A DNA stretch of 64,000 nucleotides, from contig CAVYTS010000012.1 in the NCBI GenBank assembly GCA_963771305.1, positions 491,132 through 555,131 of the forward strand. The letters are read 5' to 3'. The notes below the pieces were generated by a model. It searched no databases. It was not told the DNA's origin and saw only the letters and a list, made by a program, of their open reading frames with translations. Both the position numbers and the translations under genes were made by a program. Position 1 is the stretch's first letter; each line of letters starts with the position of its first letter. The stretch is from CAJCIT01 sp963771305 (lineage in GTDB: Bacteria; Acidobacteriota; Terriglobia; Bryobacterales; Bryobacteraceae). This document shows positions 25,889 to 34,645 of the stretch, piece after piece.

Positions 25889-27496
25889 CTACGGCAATTG
25901 ATAGAGGTAGGAGATCAAAGCATCTTCTTCGACGTTAGACAGGTGATAGGCAGGCATGATTGTGCTCGGCGAAAACGTCCGAGGCGACCGAAAGTGTCCT
26001 CGTACCCACTCCTGCGAACGGCGGGCCGCAAGCCCATTCAGGGGAGGACCGCTCTCCCCTCCTTCTCCGTTGAGGCGGTGACAGCTCGCGCACAGGTGGG
26101 AGACGTATGCGTCCGCCCCGGCGGTCAGGGTCTCTGGCGCATCGGCGAGTTCAAAGGCTTTCTCGGGAGTAAGTCGAGGTAGAAACACCAGCAGGGCATT
26201 TAGCTGAGGCGTTGAGAGCGGAGGTTGTGGGTTTCCCGTCACTTCGCTCCCTTTCAGATGATCCTCAAGCCATACGCCGGACCGTTGGCTCTGATGACCA
26301 GCCAAAGTCGGACCCGGTTTAGGTTCACCGTCTAAAAGGTTGTGGCAACGCGTGCAATCTTGCTGACGAAAGTATCCTAGCGCTGCCAGTTCTTCCGCCG
26401 AAATGCGGACGATCTTTGCACTTCGGGCTGACAAAGCGGTAACTCCCCGGCTTGTCGGTGTACCACGAACTGCCGCGATGGTTAGGGAACTCCACGCCGC
26501 CAGGCATAAAAGCAGAGCTGCTGTGGCCAAAGTTCGTTCCTTGACCCGCCGAACTGGGCCGCGATCCAGAAAGGGAATCGCAATAAGGACACACACCGCA
26601 AGCGTCGGGAGCAGAAGGCTCCCCACCAACTCTGCCTGGCCTTGGAATAGTTTGAGCGTCTGAAAGAGAAAAAGGAAGTACCACTCGGGCCGCGGTGTGT
26701 AAGCGGCATCGGTTGGATCGGCCAGGCGTTCGAGCGGCAGGTCGAGGAAAGCGGCCGCCAAAAACAAGAACGCAAATGCTACAAAAATCGCTACACAATC
26801 ACGAAGGACCTGTTCTGGATAGAATCGCTTTCTGGGCTGCACTTCATCATCGGCGGCAGGCGTGACTCCGTGCTTTCGGACTAGGCCAATATGAAGAATG
26901 GCGAGCAATGCAGTGGCTGCGGGAAGAATTATAGTGTGCATGGCATAAAACCGCGAGAACGTAACCGCGCCGATCCCGCTCCTGGCACCAAGCACGTTTT
27001 GGAGGTACGGGCCCATTAAAGGAACTTGGCCGGCAATCTGAGTTACAACGACGGTTCCCCAATACGCGCGGTTATCCCAAGGCAGAAGGTAACCGGTGAG
27101 ACCGAACGACAGGACCAGGAAAGCCATCAGGACTCCTGTAAGCCAGAGCGCTTCACGCGGTTTCTTGTAGGCGCCATAAAGAAACACTTGTGAGGCATGG
27201 AGAACCAGGACGACGATCATCATGCTGGCTCCCCAGTGATGCAAGCCGCGAATCATTTTTCCACTGGTGACAGAACGGGTAATGTAGAGGACACTTTCGT
27301 AAGCCTCTCCGGGCGACGGCGCATAGTTTAGAGTCAGCAAAACTCCGGTGAACACTTGCGTGAGGAAGAGGAAGAGAGTTACGCTGCCGAAGACCTGGGC
27401 CCAGCCGCAAGACGCCGGGATTTCCTCGGCGGCGAACTTGGTCAATGCCGACTGCCATCCGGTACGCTGTTCAATCCAATCCAGTGGCTGTCGCAT
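25889..27496 (-). CDS. Cytochrome b fused to a dihaem c-type cytochrome domain
   Basis: Start chosen at ATG 27496, 1 bp past the Rieske stop with AGAGG upstream, giving 535 residues. Residues about 1-350 form a full cytochrome b: haem-b ligands appear in GLHHWGASMM/LVLHASQ and FYAMHTIILP/ILHIGLVRKHG, and the quinol-site motif is PEWYF. The C-terminal third has two haem-c sites, CTRCH and CASCH, with c-type features. So the quinol-oxidising subunit and its electron acceptor are one chain. Together with the Rieske protein it makes a compact bc complex feeding a periplasmic acceptor. This fused architecture is known in some Actinobacteria and Acidobacteria-type complexes. Confidence 0.88.
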   Translation of the reverse strand: MRQPLDWIEQRTGWQSALTKFAAEEIPASCGWAQVFGSVTLFLFLTQVFTGVLLTLNYAPSPGEAYESVLYITRSVTSGKMIRGLHHWGASMMIVVLVLHASQVFLYGAYKKPREALWLTGVLMAFLVLSFGLTGYLLPWDNRAYWGTVVVTQIAGQVPLMGPYLQNVLGARSGIGAVTFSRFYAMHTIILPAATALLAILHIGLVRKHGVTPAADDEVQPRKRFYPEQVLRDCVAIFVAFAFLFLAAAFLDLPLERLADPTDAAYTPRPEWYFLFLFQTLKLFQGQAELVGSLLLPTLAVCVLIAIPFLDRGPVRRVKERTLATAALLLCLAAWSSLTIAAVRGTPTSRGVTALSARSAKIVRISAEELAALGYFRQQDCTRCHNLLDGEPKPGPTLAGHQSQRSGVWLEDHLKGSEVTGNPQPPLSTPQLNALLVFLPRLTPEKAFELADAPETLTAGADAYVSHLCASCHRLNGEGGESGPPLNGLAARRSQEWVRGHFRSPRTFSPSTIMPAYHLSNVEEDALISYLYQLP

Positions 27497-27497
27497 C

Positions 27498-28004
27498 TCA
27501 GCCTCTAGGATCCTTTCCACGCCGAAGCTGGCCAAGCCACAGTCGATTCTCATCTAGTTTCACGTCATACCGATCCAGCCCGCGAGGTGCAGGCCCCGAC
27601 ACTACTTGGCCGGATTTCGAGAACCATGAGCCGTGACAAGGGCACTCAAAAAGCGCTTTATCTTCCCGCCAGCGGTAGGCGCACCCCAAGTGCGTACAAA
27701 GAGAAGAGAAGGCAGTGATGGATCGATTAGGACCGACAACTACCCATGCCATCTCGCGTACGCTGCGAATTCTCCAGCCGTCCAACCAAATGCGCTGGAT
27801 GGGGACTTGGACCGGAGCCCCAGGGCGAAGCGCGCTCGTTTCACCCGCGTCAATCCAACCTGTTTTCTTGCTTGAGCCGGGCGCCGAAAAGAGGTACATG
27901 ACAGCCGGCGCACTAAGAAATGCTCCAACGATCGAAGTCAGACCATATATTGCCCGCACTGAGACTTGTCTTCGTGTTGTAATGCATTGATCTTCAATTC
28001 CCAT
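27498..28004 (-). CDS. Rieske iron-sulfur subunit
   Basis: ATG 28004 is chosen because AAGGAG lies 6 bp upstream; the frame to 28043 lacks such a site. The protein has 168 residues. An RR-containing N-terminus (TTRRQVSV) leads into a transmembrane anchor at about residues 18-40, suggesting Tat export. The [2Fe-2S] ligands are Cys103 and His105 (CTHLGC) and Cys121 and His124 (CPCHGS), with Cys108 and Cys123 forming the disulfide. It forms an operon with the cytochrome b-c fusion. The direct-repeat box at 28069-28096 lies 65-92 bp upstream. Confidence 0.92.
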   Translation of the reverse strand: MGIEDQCITTRRQVSVRAIYGLTSIVGAFLSAPAVMYLFSAPGSSKKTGWIDAGETSALRPGAPVQVPIQRIWLDGWRIRSVREMAWVVVGPNRSITAFSSLCTHLGCAYRWREDKALFECPCHGSWFSKSGQVVSGPAPRGLDRYDVKLDENRLWLGQLRRGKDPRG

Positions 28005-28068
28005 TCCTACTCCTTGGAGGCGGATCTTTCGCCGCTGAGGCAATAGTAGGGGAACTGTTGAATTCAGT

Positions 28069-28096
28069 TGTTGCCCTCTTGTAAAACGTCTGCTAA
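28069..28096 (-). promoter_or_regulatory. Direct-repeat regulatory box upstream of the Rieske/cytochrome b operon
   Basis: Minus-strand units TTAGCA, TTTACA and GCAACA with 5-bp spacers; the stretch TTTTACAAGAGG is identical to the sugar-transferase box. It overlaps the last codon of the upstream fusion gene. A palindromic segment AACTGTTGAATTCAGTTGTT lies beside it (28054-28073). Confidence 0.62.
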
Positions 28097-30561
28097 TCTA
28101 CAGCACTTGACTGCTGGGATGCCCATTTGAACACTACCGCGGCGACGATTGCGAGAATGGCGGCGCCACCCAGCACCAGTGAATAGCCGGAGTGGGCGAT
28201 GACTTTGCCGCTCACTCCGGCTGCAAGCATCCCTCCAGCCGACATCACCATGAAGAGGAAACCTGAAGCGCGGGTTCGCTCTCCGGCGGTCACGCGATTC
28301 ATGAGCCAGGCGAAAACGCTGGGCTCATTCGCATACTGGAATGCGACATAGCCCAGGTATAAGCAAGCTGTTGCGATACGGCCCGGTGTGCTCGCAAGCA
28401 GCAATAGCATCGCAGCCGTGGCAAGGACGGTGAATGCCACATGTCGGGCTTCGCCGATACGTCGCACCAGCAGCGGCGCCGCTAACGTCGCCGTCACCTG
28501 CACCGCTTGGCCGACCGCGAAAAGCGTTCCGATCTGAACGATCGTGAGGCCGATCCGCAGCGAAAAGAAGGGTGTAAAGAAGCCATTGAAAGACCCGGTT
28601 GCAGAGGTCCAAAGAAACACGCCCGCCACGAAAAGAAGAATGAACTTGCCTCTCGCGACCTGACGGTTCGTGCTTTCAGTCTTTAGCGCTCCCAATCGAA
28701 GTCGGAAGGCGGGCAATGCAGCCAGCGCAGTAAGCGCGGAACCAATGCAGAGAACTGTGCGTATTGCGTCCAGTGAGCCAAGCGCGAACGCGGTGTGGAG
28801 AACGGCCGGGAGACGGGTGGCTAACGGACCGGCGAAGATGCCGATCGAGATTCCCAAGGACGTGGCCAATCCGTAAGCGAGGGATCGATGGTTCGGGCGG
28901 CTCAAGCCGGCGATAGCAGGTATAAAGGCTACCGCCCAAAACGAAAAGCAGACGCCGTTCAAGACGGCGAAGAGTACCAGAGCCGGGTCACCCGTGAATA
29001 CAATTCTCAACAGCATGGCGAGACTGCAACCAAGAGTGCCGGCCACGAGTGCTTTTCTAAGTCCGAAACGACGCGCAAAAAAAGTGGCAAGGGGGGTGCC
29101 GACCAGAGTCCCCGCGGACATGCCCCCCACAGCGAAGCCTATTGCGTCCTCCCGTAGCCCGATTTCCAGCAAGTAGAAATTGAATAGGACGACGAATAAG
29201 AACTCGCCGATGTCAAACAGTGCGCACGCCATGAGAAACGGCAAAAAGCTTCTCTCGAGCCCGCATTTATGCCCAATCCAGATCAAGCCGCCGTTGAGTG
29301 TTGGATTCAGGCCAGCTAAGTGATGCTTCGCGCGGGAGAGAACAAAGCGTCTCTGCCGGACCAACCGCCGCGCCCGAGACTCAGGCCGACTGTCATCCGA
29401 GCGATCAACGAACCCTGGCAGCCCGACGGGGATAAAACATCGACGGGCGGCTCTGAGCCTGTCCTTCCAGCAATTCAACAAGCTCCCGTTCAACCAGAAA
29501 TAGTTCTTATTTGAATCGCTCTGTGCTTTTAGCGGCTCGAAAGCAAATTCATCCAGCCAAAACCGCGTATCTTCCGGAAGCAGGGAAGCCGCTTTAACAA
29601 CAGAATTCGGCAAACGGCAATTGAACCACTTCTGAACGAGCCGAAAGACTAAGAGCTCAATCACCCAATGCCTCGCCGAGTGCGATGCATCCCATTCGTC
29701 CCAGTAACAGTCGTCGTCGGCACGCGACTGAAGAAAGTTCGCGATCTCCCAAGCGCGTTGCAACGGAAGGTCACCGTTTGCCAAGTGCAAAAAAAGGTGA
29801 AATGCGGCGAACGAGACCAAATCGTCCGTGCGTAGGACCCGATAGGTGTCGCCGTGGAAAGTTCGGCTGCTGGCTCGATTCCAAATCTCAAGTTCGTCTG
29901 GCGCACCAGCGTATCCTGCGCCCTGCTCCCAAAGCCGCTCATGGATCTCCACCGAGATGGGAATCGCAGCTAAGTTTCCATCCCACTTCCAATGCTGCGA
30001 TCGTACGAGCGGAGGCAAATGTCGCTTGCTGTGAGAGGCAGTTGGGCGATAACCAAGGGCTAGTAACGCATCGAAGGCAGCCACGGCATTCGGTCCGTTG
30101 CACCAGATGTCAATATCGCCCTGCGCCCGCCAGGTCGGGTTCGGAGTCAGGTCGGGAGCGTGGGTAAACCCTTTTAGCACGACGAACGAAATTTGCTCTT
30201 CGCCGAGAGCCAGCGCTATTTCGCGAAGAGCTTCCCGAATCCTCAACATGCGAGCCCGGAACGCCTCTCCGGTCCGGTCGAGCAAAGCACGTTCCCGCGC
30301 CGGAAAGCCATCGTCCCACAGGCCGGCAATCGTCAAGGCCACCTGGCGGGCCTCTGCCCACGCCAAGAATTTCGGCCAGTCTTTATCGGGAATCGTGCGA
30401 ACCTGGTCCGTTGATCTGTCGCAAAAGCGCATTGCCGCAAGTGCGGCGGCTACTGTAGTTGGAACTCCAATCGCTTCGTAGTCAGGGAGATCGCAGCCTT
30501 CGGATCGTGGTGTAGCCGGCTTTGCTGAGTGGGCAGCCGTACGTCCAACTGAAGTCTCCAT
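28093..30561 (-). CDS. Nucleotidyltransferase (PF14907-like) fused to an MFS transporter
   Basis: Single frame of 822 residues. Residues about 1-360 match the uncharacterised nucleotidyltransferase family seen in peptide and polysaccharide clusters: VVLKGFTHAP, then RAQGDIDIWCNG with the paired Asp residues of a metal site, and DDLVSFAAFHLFLHL. Residues about 430-820 form a 12-helix major facilitator with the short G-x-x-x-x-R linker AFFARRFGLRKAL. The hydrophilic domain would lie in the cytoplasm. The fusion is unusual. It follows the HprK-like gene on the same strand by 83 bp. In other clusters this nucleotidyltransferase pairs with HprK-like kinases, so the two may act together. The transported substrate is unknown. 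Confidence 0.72.
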   Translation of the reverse strand: METSVGRTAAHSAKPATPRSEGCDLPDYEAIGVPTTVAAALAAMRFCDRSTDQVRTIPDKDWPKFLAWAEARQVALTIAGLWDDGFPARERALLDRTGEAFRARMLRIREALREIALALGEEQISFVVLKGFTHAPDLTPNPTWRAQGDIDIWCNGPNAVAAFDALLALGYRPTASHSKRHLPPLVRSQHWKWDGNLAAIPISVEIHERLWEQGAGYAGAPDELEIWNRASSRTFHGDTYRVLRTDDLVSFAAFHLFLHLANGDLPLQRAWEIANFLQSRADDDCYWDEWDASHSARHWVIELLVFRLVQKWFNCRLPNSVVKAASLLPEDTRFWLDEFAFEPLKAQSDSNKNYFWLNGSLLNCWKDRLRAARRCFIPVGLPGFVDRSDDSRPESRARRLVRQRRFVLSRAKHHLAGLNPTLNGGLIWIGHKCGLERSFLPFLMACALFDIGEFLFVVLFNFYLLEIGLREDAIGFAVGGMSAGTLVGTPLATFFARRFGLRKALVAGTLGCSLAMLLRIVFTGDPALVLFAVLNGVCFSFWAVAFIPAIAGLSRPNHRSLAYGLATSLGISIGIFAGPLATRLPAVLHTAFALGSLDAIRTVLCIGSALTALAALPAFRLRLGALKTESTNRQVARGKFILLFVAGVFLWTSATGSFNGFFTPFFSLRIGLTIVQIGTLFAVGQAVQVTATLAAPLLVRRIGEARHVAFTVLATAAMLLLLASTPGRIATACLYLGYVAFQYANEPSVFAWLMNRVTAGERTRASGFLFMVMSAGGMLAAGVSGKVIAHSGYSLVLGGAAILAIVAAVVFKWASQQSSAVD

Positions 30562-30644
30562 TCAAAACCTCTGGCGCAGAGACTGGGTGCAGCGTGGGTT
30601 ACCTGCAGGGTACGGCGTTAACAGGGGCAGCCAAGCGATAGATT

Positions 30645-31673
30645 TCATGATTGGCTATCCCGGACGAGCTGCTCTAGCACGTCGATCGCATCGTCGAGAG
30701 GCCCGTAACGAATCTCGTAAAACGGCCTATCCAGTAGTCGACCCAGTGCCTCCACTCTTTCGTGCATCGCTGGCAACTGCACGGCCCATACGGAAGGAAG
30801 CAGCCGCTTCCATGCATCCTCAGGATCCAAGCGAATTAAGCGGGGTGCGCCGCCTGAAAAGCCGGCTCTATTTAGAAAGACGATGAAGTCAATGGGCCCG
30901 GACGAAGCCGTTGCAATTGGCAGGCAGGCTGTTTTTATCTCAATCGTTGGCTTTCCATAGGCCCTCAGAGTGCTTCGCAAGCCTCTGAATTCCGGAAAGA
31001 GCTCTCCAACTGGCTCGCGAAAGCGAAATCGATGTGGGTGCCCGATTACTTCGGGCGTCGTCGCGGTTCGAAAAAACGCGCTCGCGTCGTCGGAGACAAA
31101 GGTCCATCCCCGGCTGGCACAAGCGTATGCCAACGAAGACTTTCCCGCCCCCGAATCGCCCGTTAGGAGGACCCCGCGGCCTTGGAAGAGAACGCATGCG
31201 GCGTGCAGCGTTAAGAGGTACCTTATCTCAAGCAGCGGATAAATCATCACGTCGAGGAAACATTGCCGAAAATACTCCGTACTCTCGACCGTCTTTTGGG
31301 AGACCCAGCCGAAACTGAAAGCCCGCTCCAGATCGAGACAGGCGAAGTTCTCGTTGTCAGCGACAATGCTTAGCAAATGCTTTTGAGATCGAAAGACGGG
31401 AGGCTCTGCGCAAGCGGGGCTCTCGGAATCGCTAACCATACAGCGCACGTCAAGGGGCGGTGTGTTGAAACGATTTTGGTAACTACCCCAGCTGATCTCG
31501 GCGGCCTCCAAAACGAGCGGCGAATTCGAAGCTAACCGGACCGGAAAGCCGTAGGGATAGATCACTCGCTCATTGACCAGCTCGGTTCGAACCAGTAGCG
31601 GGTCCTTGATCCGCTCTAACCAGCGTTTTGTGGGCGGAGCCATTGTTTCTGTCAACCCGTTGTCTCCAATCAA
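30645..31673 (-). CDS. HPr-kinase-like P-loop protein
   Basis: Protein of 342 residues. The C-terminal half has a P-loop GDSGAGKSS at residues 172-180, followed by VSDDAS near 193, both matching the HprK/P catalytic domain. The N-terminal half is unlike Firmicutes HprK. The family also includes HprK-related kinases of exopolysaccharide and lasso-peptide loci, which phosphorylate unknown targets. Its start may be at 31643 (second Met). A perfect TTTACA-N5-TTTACA box lies 82-109 bp upstream. It shares its strand and context with the nucleotidyltransferase-MFS fusion. No PTS genes are nearby, so it is unlikely to act in sugar catabolism. Confidence 0.7.
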   Translation of the reverse strand: MIGDNGLTETMAPPTKRWLERIKDPLLVRTELVNERVIYPYGFPVRLASNSPLVLEAAEISWGSYQNRFNTPPLDVRCMVSDSESPACAEPPVFRSQKHLLSIVADNENFACLDLERAFSFGWVSQKTVESTEYFRQCFLDVMIYPLLEIRYLLTLHAACVLFQGRGVLLTGDSGAGKSSLAYACASRGWTFVSDDASAFFRTATTPEVIGHPHRFRFREPVGELFPEFRGLRSTLRAYGKPTIEIKTACLPIATASSGPIDFIVFLNRAGFSGGAPRLIRLDPEDAWKRLLPSVWAVQLPAMHERVEALGRLLDRPFYEIRYGPLDDAIDVLEQLVRDSQS

Positions 31674-31754
31674 TCCTTCGGTTGCGGGCTGCAGACGTGC
31701 TCTGGCTGCCTCAACCGCTTAACGCCCACGATAGTTTTCTTGAAGGGGGACCGA

Positions 31755-31782
31755 TGCCAACGTCTTGTAAACATCCTGTAAA
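31755..31782 (-). promoter_or_regulatory. Direct-repeat regulatory box upstream of the HprK-like gene
   Basis: Minus-strand units TTTACA, TTTACA and TTGGCA, separated by 5 bp each; the first two are identical. This is one of the cleanest sites in the window. It lies in the 118-bp gap between the flippase stop and the kinase start. Confidence 0.7.
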
Positions 31783-31791
31783 TTCGTTTGG

Positions 31792-33180
31792 TCAAGAGTC
31801 GCCAGAGTGGCGAGATTGACGTAGACCCCGCAATGCGATTGGCACCGTCATCAGAAAGACGACCAGCTGGACACAGCTCATTGAGAGAGACAGGCCCTCG
31901 ATGCCCATCACGTAAGCCAGAGAGAGACCGATTCCGACCTTCAGAACGAGTGCCGACGCCGATATCAGCAGCAACTGCCGTGTTTTGTGCGCTGAAATCA
32001 ATAGACGACTAAGAACGGCGGTGCCCATGACGAAAGGCAGCTGCAAGAACGAAAGGGCCTGAACAGTCGCAATCACTCCGATCGGATCGGGCACCCCCGT
32101 TCCCCGGGCGAACGCCAGCTCCGCCAAGGGCTTCGAGGACCAAATGCCGACCATTGTGACGGGAATCATCAAGAGCATGCCGGCAAGCGTCGACACACCC
32201 GCCAAGTGCCGTAATCTCACCCTGTCTCCGTCTGCGACTAGCTTCGAGAACCGAGGCATGACCACAGTTGCCATCGACGCCGGCCCTATCGCCACCAGGA
32301 CGGTCACGAGACGCGTGCCAAGGTTGAGCACAGAGACGCTACCGGTTCCTAAGCTGGCTGCGATTGTCTGATCGATAACACTCGATCCTGCACCGATTAC
32401 GCTCGCGACAAGCACCGGAAGATATCCGCTGGAAAGCCAGCGGCGCATACTGAAGTCTGGTCGGATTCTGGGCAGAATCGAGGTGCCGGTTAAAACAAGG
32501 CCGGCACCTAACAACGACGCTTCGGCGGCGGCGCCCAGAACCGTGCCCAGCGCCAGGGCATGGACCCCGCGGCCATTCGTGCCCAACAGGAACGTGCTCG
32601 CGAGTAGCGGCGTTACTAACGGTGACCCAGCGCTGAGAGCGAAGCGCCCCTGATGATTCAAGATTGCCCGCCACACGGCGCTCAAACCACTAAGCGGCAC
32701 CATCGGGACCATAAGCAGCAGAAGGCTGCGAGTAAATTGGAGCTTGTAGCTTGAAAAGCCATGCGCGATTCCCGGTAGAACCCAGCTTGCAGTACTCGCC
32801 GCGATCAGCATTGCGATGCCGAATACTCCAAGACACTCGAGGAAGAAGACGCGATTCGCTCCAGAGCCCCCGGTTTGATGGTCAGTTTCCTTTGCAAGTA
32901 CAGGCATCAGAGCAGGAGTCAGCGAGCCCGCTAACACATCACTCAAGATAGACGGCACCAGAAAGGCGACTAGATACGAGTCGAGTTCGTCCCCTGTACC
33001 AAGCACTTTGGCGCTGATCGCTATCTTTGCCGCTCCTATAACTTTTACGGCAACGGTCAAAGCGCTGACTAGCAAAGCGTTCCGAACAAAACCAGGCTTA
33101 GAGAAGAACAGACCCGCGCGCGCGCCGCAGCTATCCCATAGGATCTGCTTTAGTTCAGTAGTAGGCCGGGCGACGTTCAT
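31792..33180 (-). CDS. MurJ/MviN-type or Wzx-like flippase
   Basis: Protein of 462 residues with about 12-14 hydrophobic segments (for example VSALTVAVKVIGAAKIAISAK and the LVTVLVAIGPASMATVVMP region). The N-terminal GAAKIAISAKVLG pattern and the PxLSDVLAGSLTPALMPVL stretch match MviN/MATE-type lipid-linked oligosaccharide flippases. In this locus it most likely flips the undecaprenyl-linked repeat unit across the inner membrane. A polysaccharide flippase is more likely than the essential MurJ, because its neighbours are all polysaccharide genes. Confidence 0.78.
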   Translation of the reverse strand: MNVARPTTELKQILWDSCGARAGLFFSKPGFVRNALLVSALTVAVKVIGAAKIAISAKVLGTGDELDSYLVAFLVPSILSDVLAGSLTPALMPVLAKETDHQTGGSGANRVFFLECLGVFGIAMLIAASTASWVLPGIAHGFSSYKLQFTRSLLLLMVPMVPLSGLSAVWRAILNHQGRFALSAGSPLVTPLLASTFLLGTNGRGVHALALGTVLGAAAEASLLGAGLVLTGTSILPRIRPDFSMRRWLSSGYLPVLVASVIGAGSSVIDQTIAASLGTGSVSVLNLGTRLVTVLVAIGPASMATVVMPRFSKLVADGDRVRLRHLAGVSTLAGMLLMIPVTMVGIWSSKPLAELAFARGTGVPDPIGVIATVQALSFLQLPFVMGTAVLSRLLISAHKTRQLLLISASALVLKVGIGLSLAYVMGIEGLSLSMSCVQLVVFLMTVPIALRGLRQSRHSGDS

Positions 33181-33251
33181 CGTGCACCAGGTCCCCGCTC
33201 GTCACGATTGGCGGTACGACCAGTTCGGACCCACTGAAGCATAGGCCCTGA

Positions 33252-34508
33252 TCAGCTCATCCGCCCGCACACCGCCGCGGATGACACAAGCAGCGGCTGG
33301 ACGGGGGGTGTACTGCTGAGCGGCAGCTCAGCGCTCCACTTCATGACATATCCGCAACTGACGGCGACTAGAAACATCGTCAGTACCTCGCTGTCCCCCA
33401 GATTGTACTCGAAGAACCCTTCGGCCAGCACTCCCACCTCCGCTGCCACCGCTCCATAAAGCACCCACGCCGCAGGATGGGAATCCAGACGCCTTGCTGC
33501 GCCGTGAAGATCGACCATGATCTTCGCCAGCAGCCACAACATCATCAGCAAGGCAGGTATTCCCCTTTCGGCCGCATACTGCAGATACACGTTGTGAAGA
33601 TGACCATACCAGCCCTTCGGAAGCGGCCTGGGAACATCCGGGGGCACGTATTGAAGGAACTGGGGTCCAACCTGTTCGGGCCCCAAACCAAACCACGGGT
33701 GAGCCCGAATCATGGCGACCCCGGTTCGCGTTAGGATCACACGCCGCTCATTTGAGTCGTCCATACCGTGCGGTTGGACGACCGACAGAACACGCTCCTT
33801 CACATGCGTGGGCGCGGCCCAAAACAACATCAGCGCCACAAACGGGACGAGGGCTAAACTCCATCGCTTCCAGTTCCAGAGCAGATACAACATTCCTGCG
33901 GGAACTCCTGCCAGGAAAATCCCGCGCGTCAATCCCAAAATTAGCGCGAGGCCCAGCAGGGGCAAAACAACGGCCGCCAAAACCCTAGTTCTGGTGTTGA
34001 AAGCAAATAGCAGCAACGCGGCCAGCATCAGAAGAACAATCATGAGTTCCCCTCCGAATGTCATCCAATGACTGGCTAGCCCGGTCACTCGTGAGTCTAG
34101 ATAGAATTCGTAATAATCTGATCCGGTCTGGTGAGCTTCCCGATAGCGGTGGACAAACTGACCGATCCCCCGCAGGGCTGAAACCGCACCGACTATGCCC
34201 CAGGCCGCAACAGTCGCTGAAACGTGCTCGATTGTCTTGTAGGTGCTCGCTACGGTCAGCACAATGCCGAACACAAAGAACTTGCGAATTTGAACCAAGC
34301 CCGCCACAGGATTCACGGAGAGGGCGACGGCGATCGCAGTTAGAAGGGCAAATAGGCAAAAAGGCAGTTGAATCGGAGGGAAACGCCGTTCTTGTTTCGA
34401 GGCGAGTAATAACACGAGGGCTAGCCCCAAAAGGAACTGCGAAAGTGCGATGGAAAACAGAATCGACACGACCGACCCAAACGTGGCATAGAGCGCAGCT
34501 CTTCCCAT
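33252..34508 (-). CDS. O-antigen ligase/polymerase-like membrane protein
   Basis: Protein of about 418 residues from ATG 34508. A longer frame starting at GTG 34562 runs through the direct-repeat box, so the inner start is preferred. It has about ten transmembrane segments and the Wzy_C/WaaL periplasmic loop with GRxH-type features: FGLGPEQVGPQF and GHLHNVYLQYAAERGIP. It polymerises or ligates the lipid-linked glycan on the periplasmic side. A second, unrelated protein of this kind is encoded at 35843. Confidence 0.82.
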   Translation of the reverse strand: MGRAALYATFGSVVSILFSIALSQFLLGLALVLLLASKQERRFPPIQLPFCLFALLTAIAVALSVNPVAGLVQIRKFFVFGIVLTVASTYKTIEHVSATVAAWGIVGAVSALRGIGQFVHRYREAHQTGSDYYEFYLDSRVTGLASHWMTFGGELMIVLLMLAALLLFAFNTRTRVLAAVVLPLLGLALILGLTRGIFLAGVPAGMLYLLWNWKRWSLALVPFVALMLFWAAPTHVKERVLSVVQPHGMDDSNERRVILTRTGVAMIRAHPWFGLGPEQVGPQFLQYVPPDVPRPLPKGWYGHLHNVYLQYAAERGIPALLMMLWLLAKIMVDLHGAARRLDSHPAAWVLYGAVAAEVGVLAEGFFEYNLGDSEVLTMFLVAVSCGYVMKWSAELPLSSTPPVQPLLVSSAAVCGRMS

Positions 34509-34542
34509 ACCGCCGATGGTGTCATCTGGGGGAGAGGCGACT

Positions 34543-34570
34543 TGTGTGGGAAATGTAAACACGCTGTAAA
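34543..34570 (-). promoter_or_regulatory. Direct-repeat regulatory box between the divergent EPS genes
   Basis: Minus-strand units TTTACA, TTTACA and CACACA with 5-bp spacers. The site lies 35-62 bp upstream of the O-antigen ligase start (34508). It could also act on the divergent chain-length gene on the plus strand. Confidence 0.68.
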
Positions 34571-34645
34571 TTCCTTCTTGTCATCTTGCGCTCAGCGTTT
34601 CGCGGTGCCAAAGCTATTCGTAGTGAGCTCGTCACTCCTTCAAGA

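Noticed and set aside
28093..31673. Lasso-peptide biosynthesis cluster
   Set aside because: Only the HprK-like and nucleotidyltransferase parts are present; no asparagine-synthetase-like cyclase, PqqD-like protein, transglutaminase-like protease or precursor.
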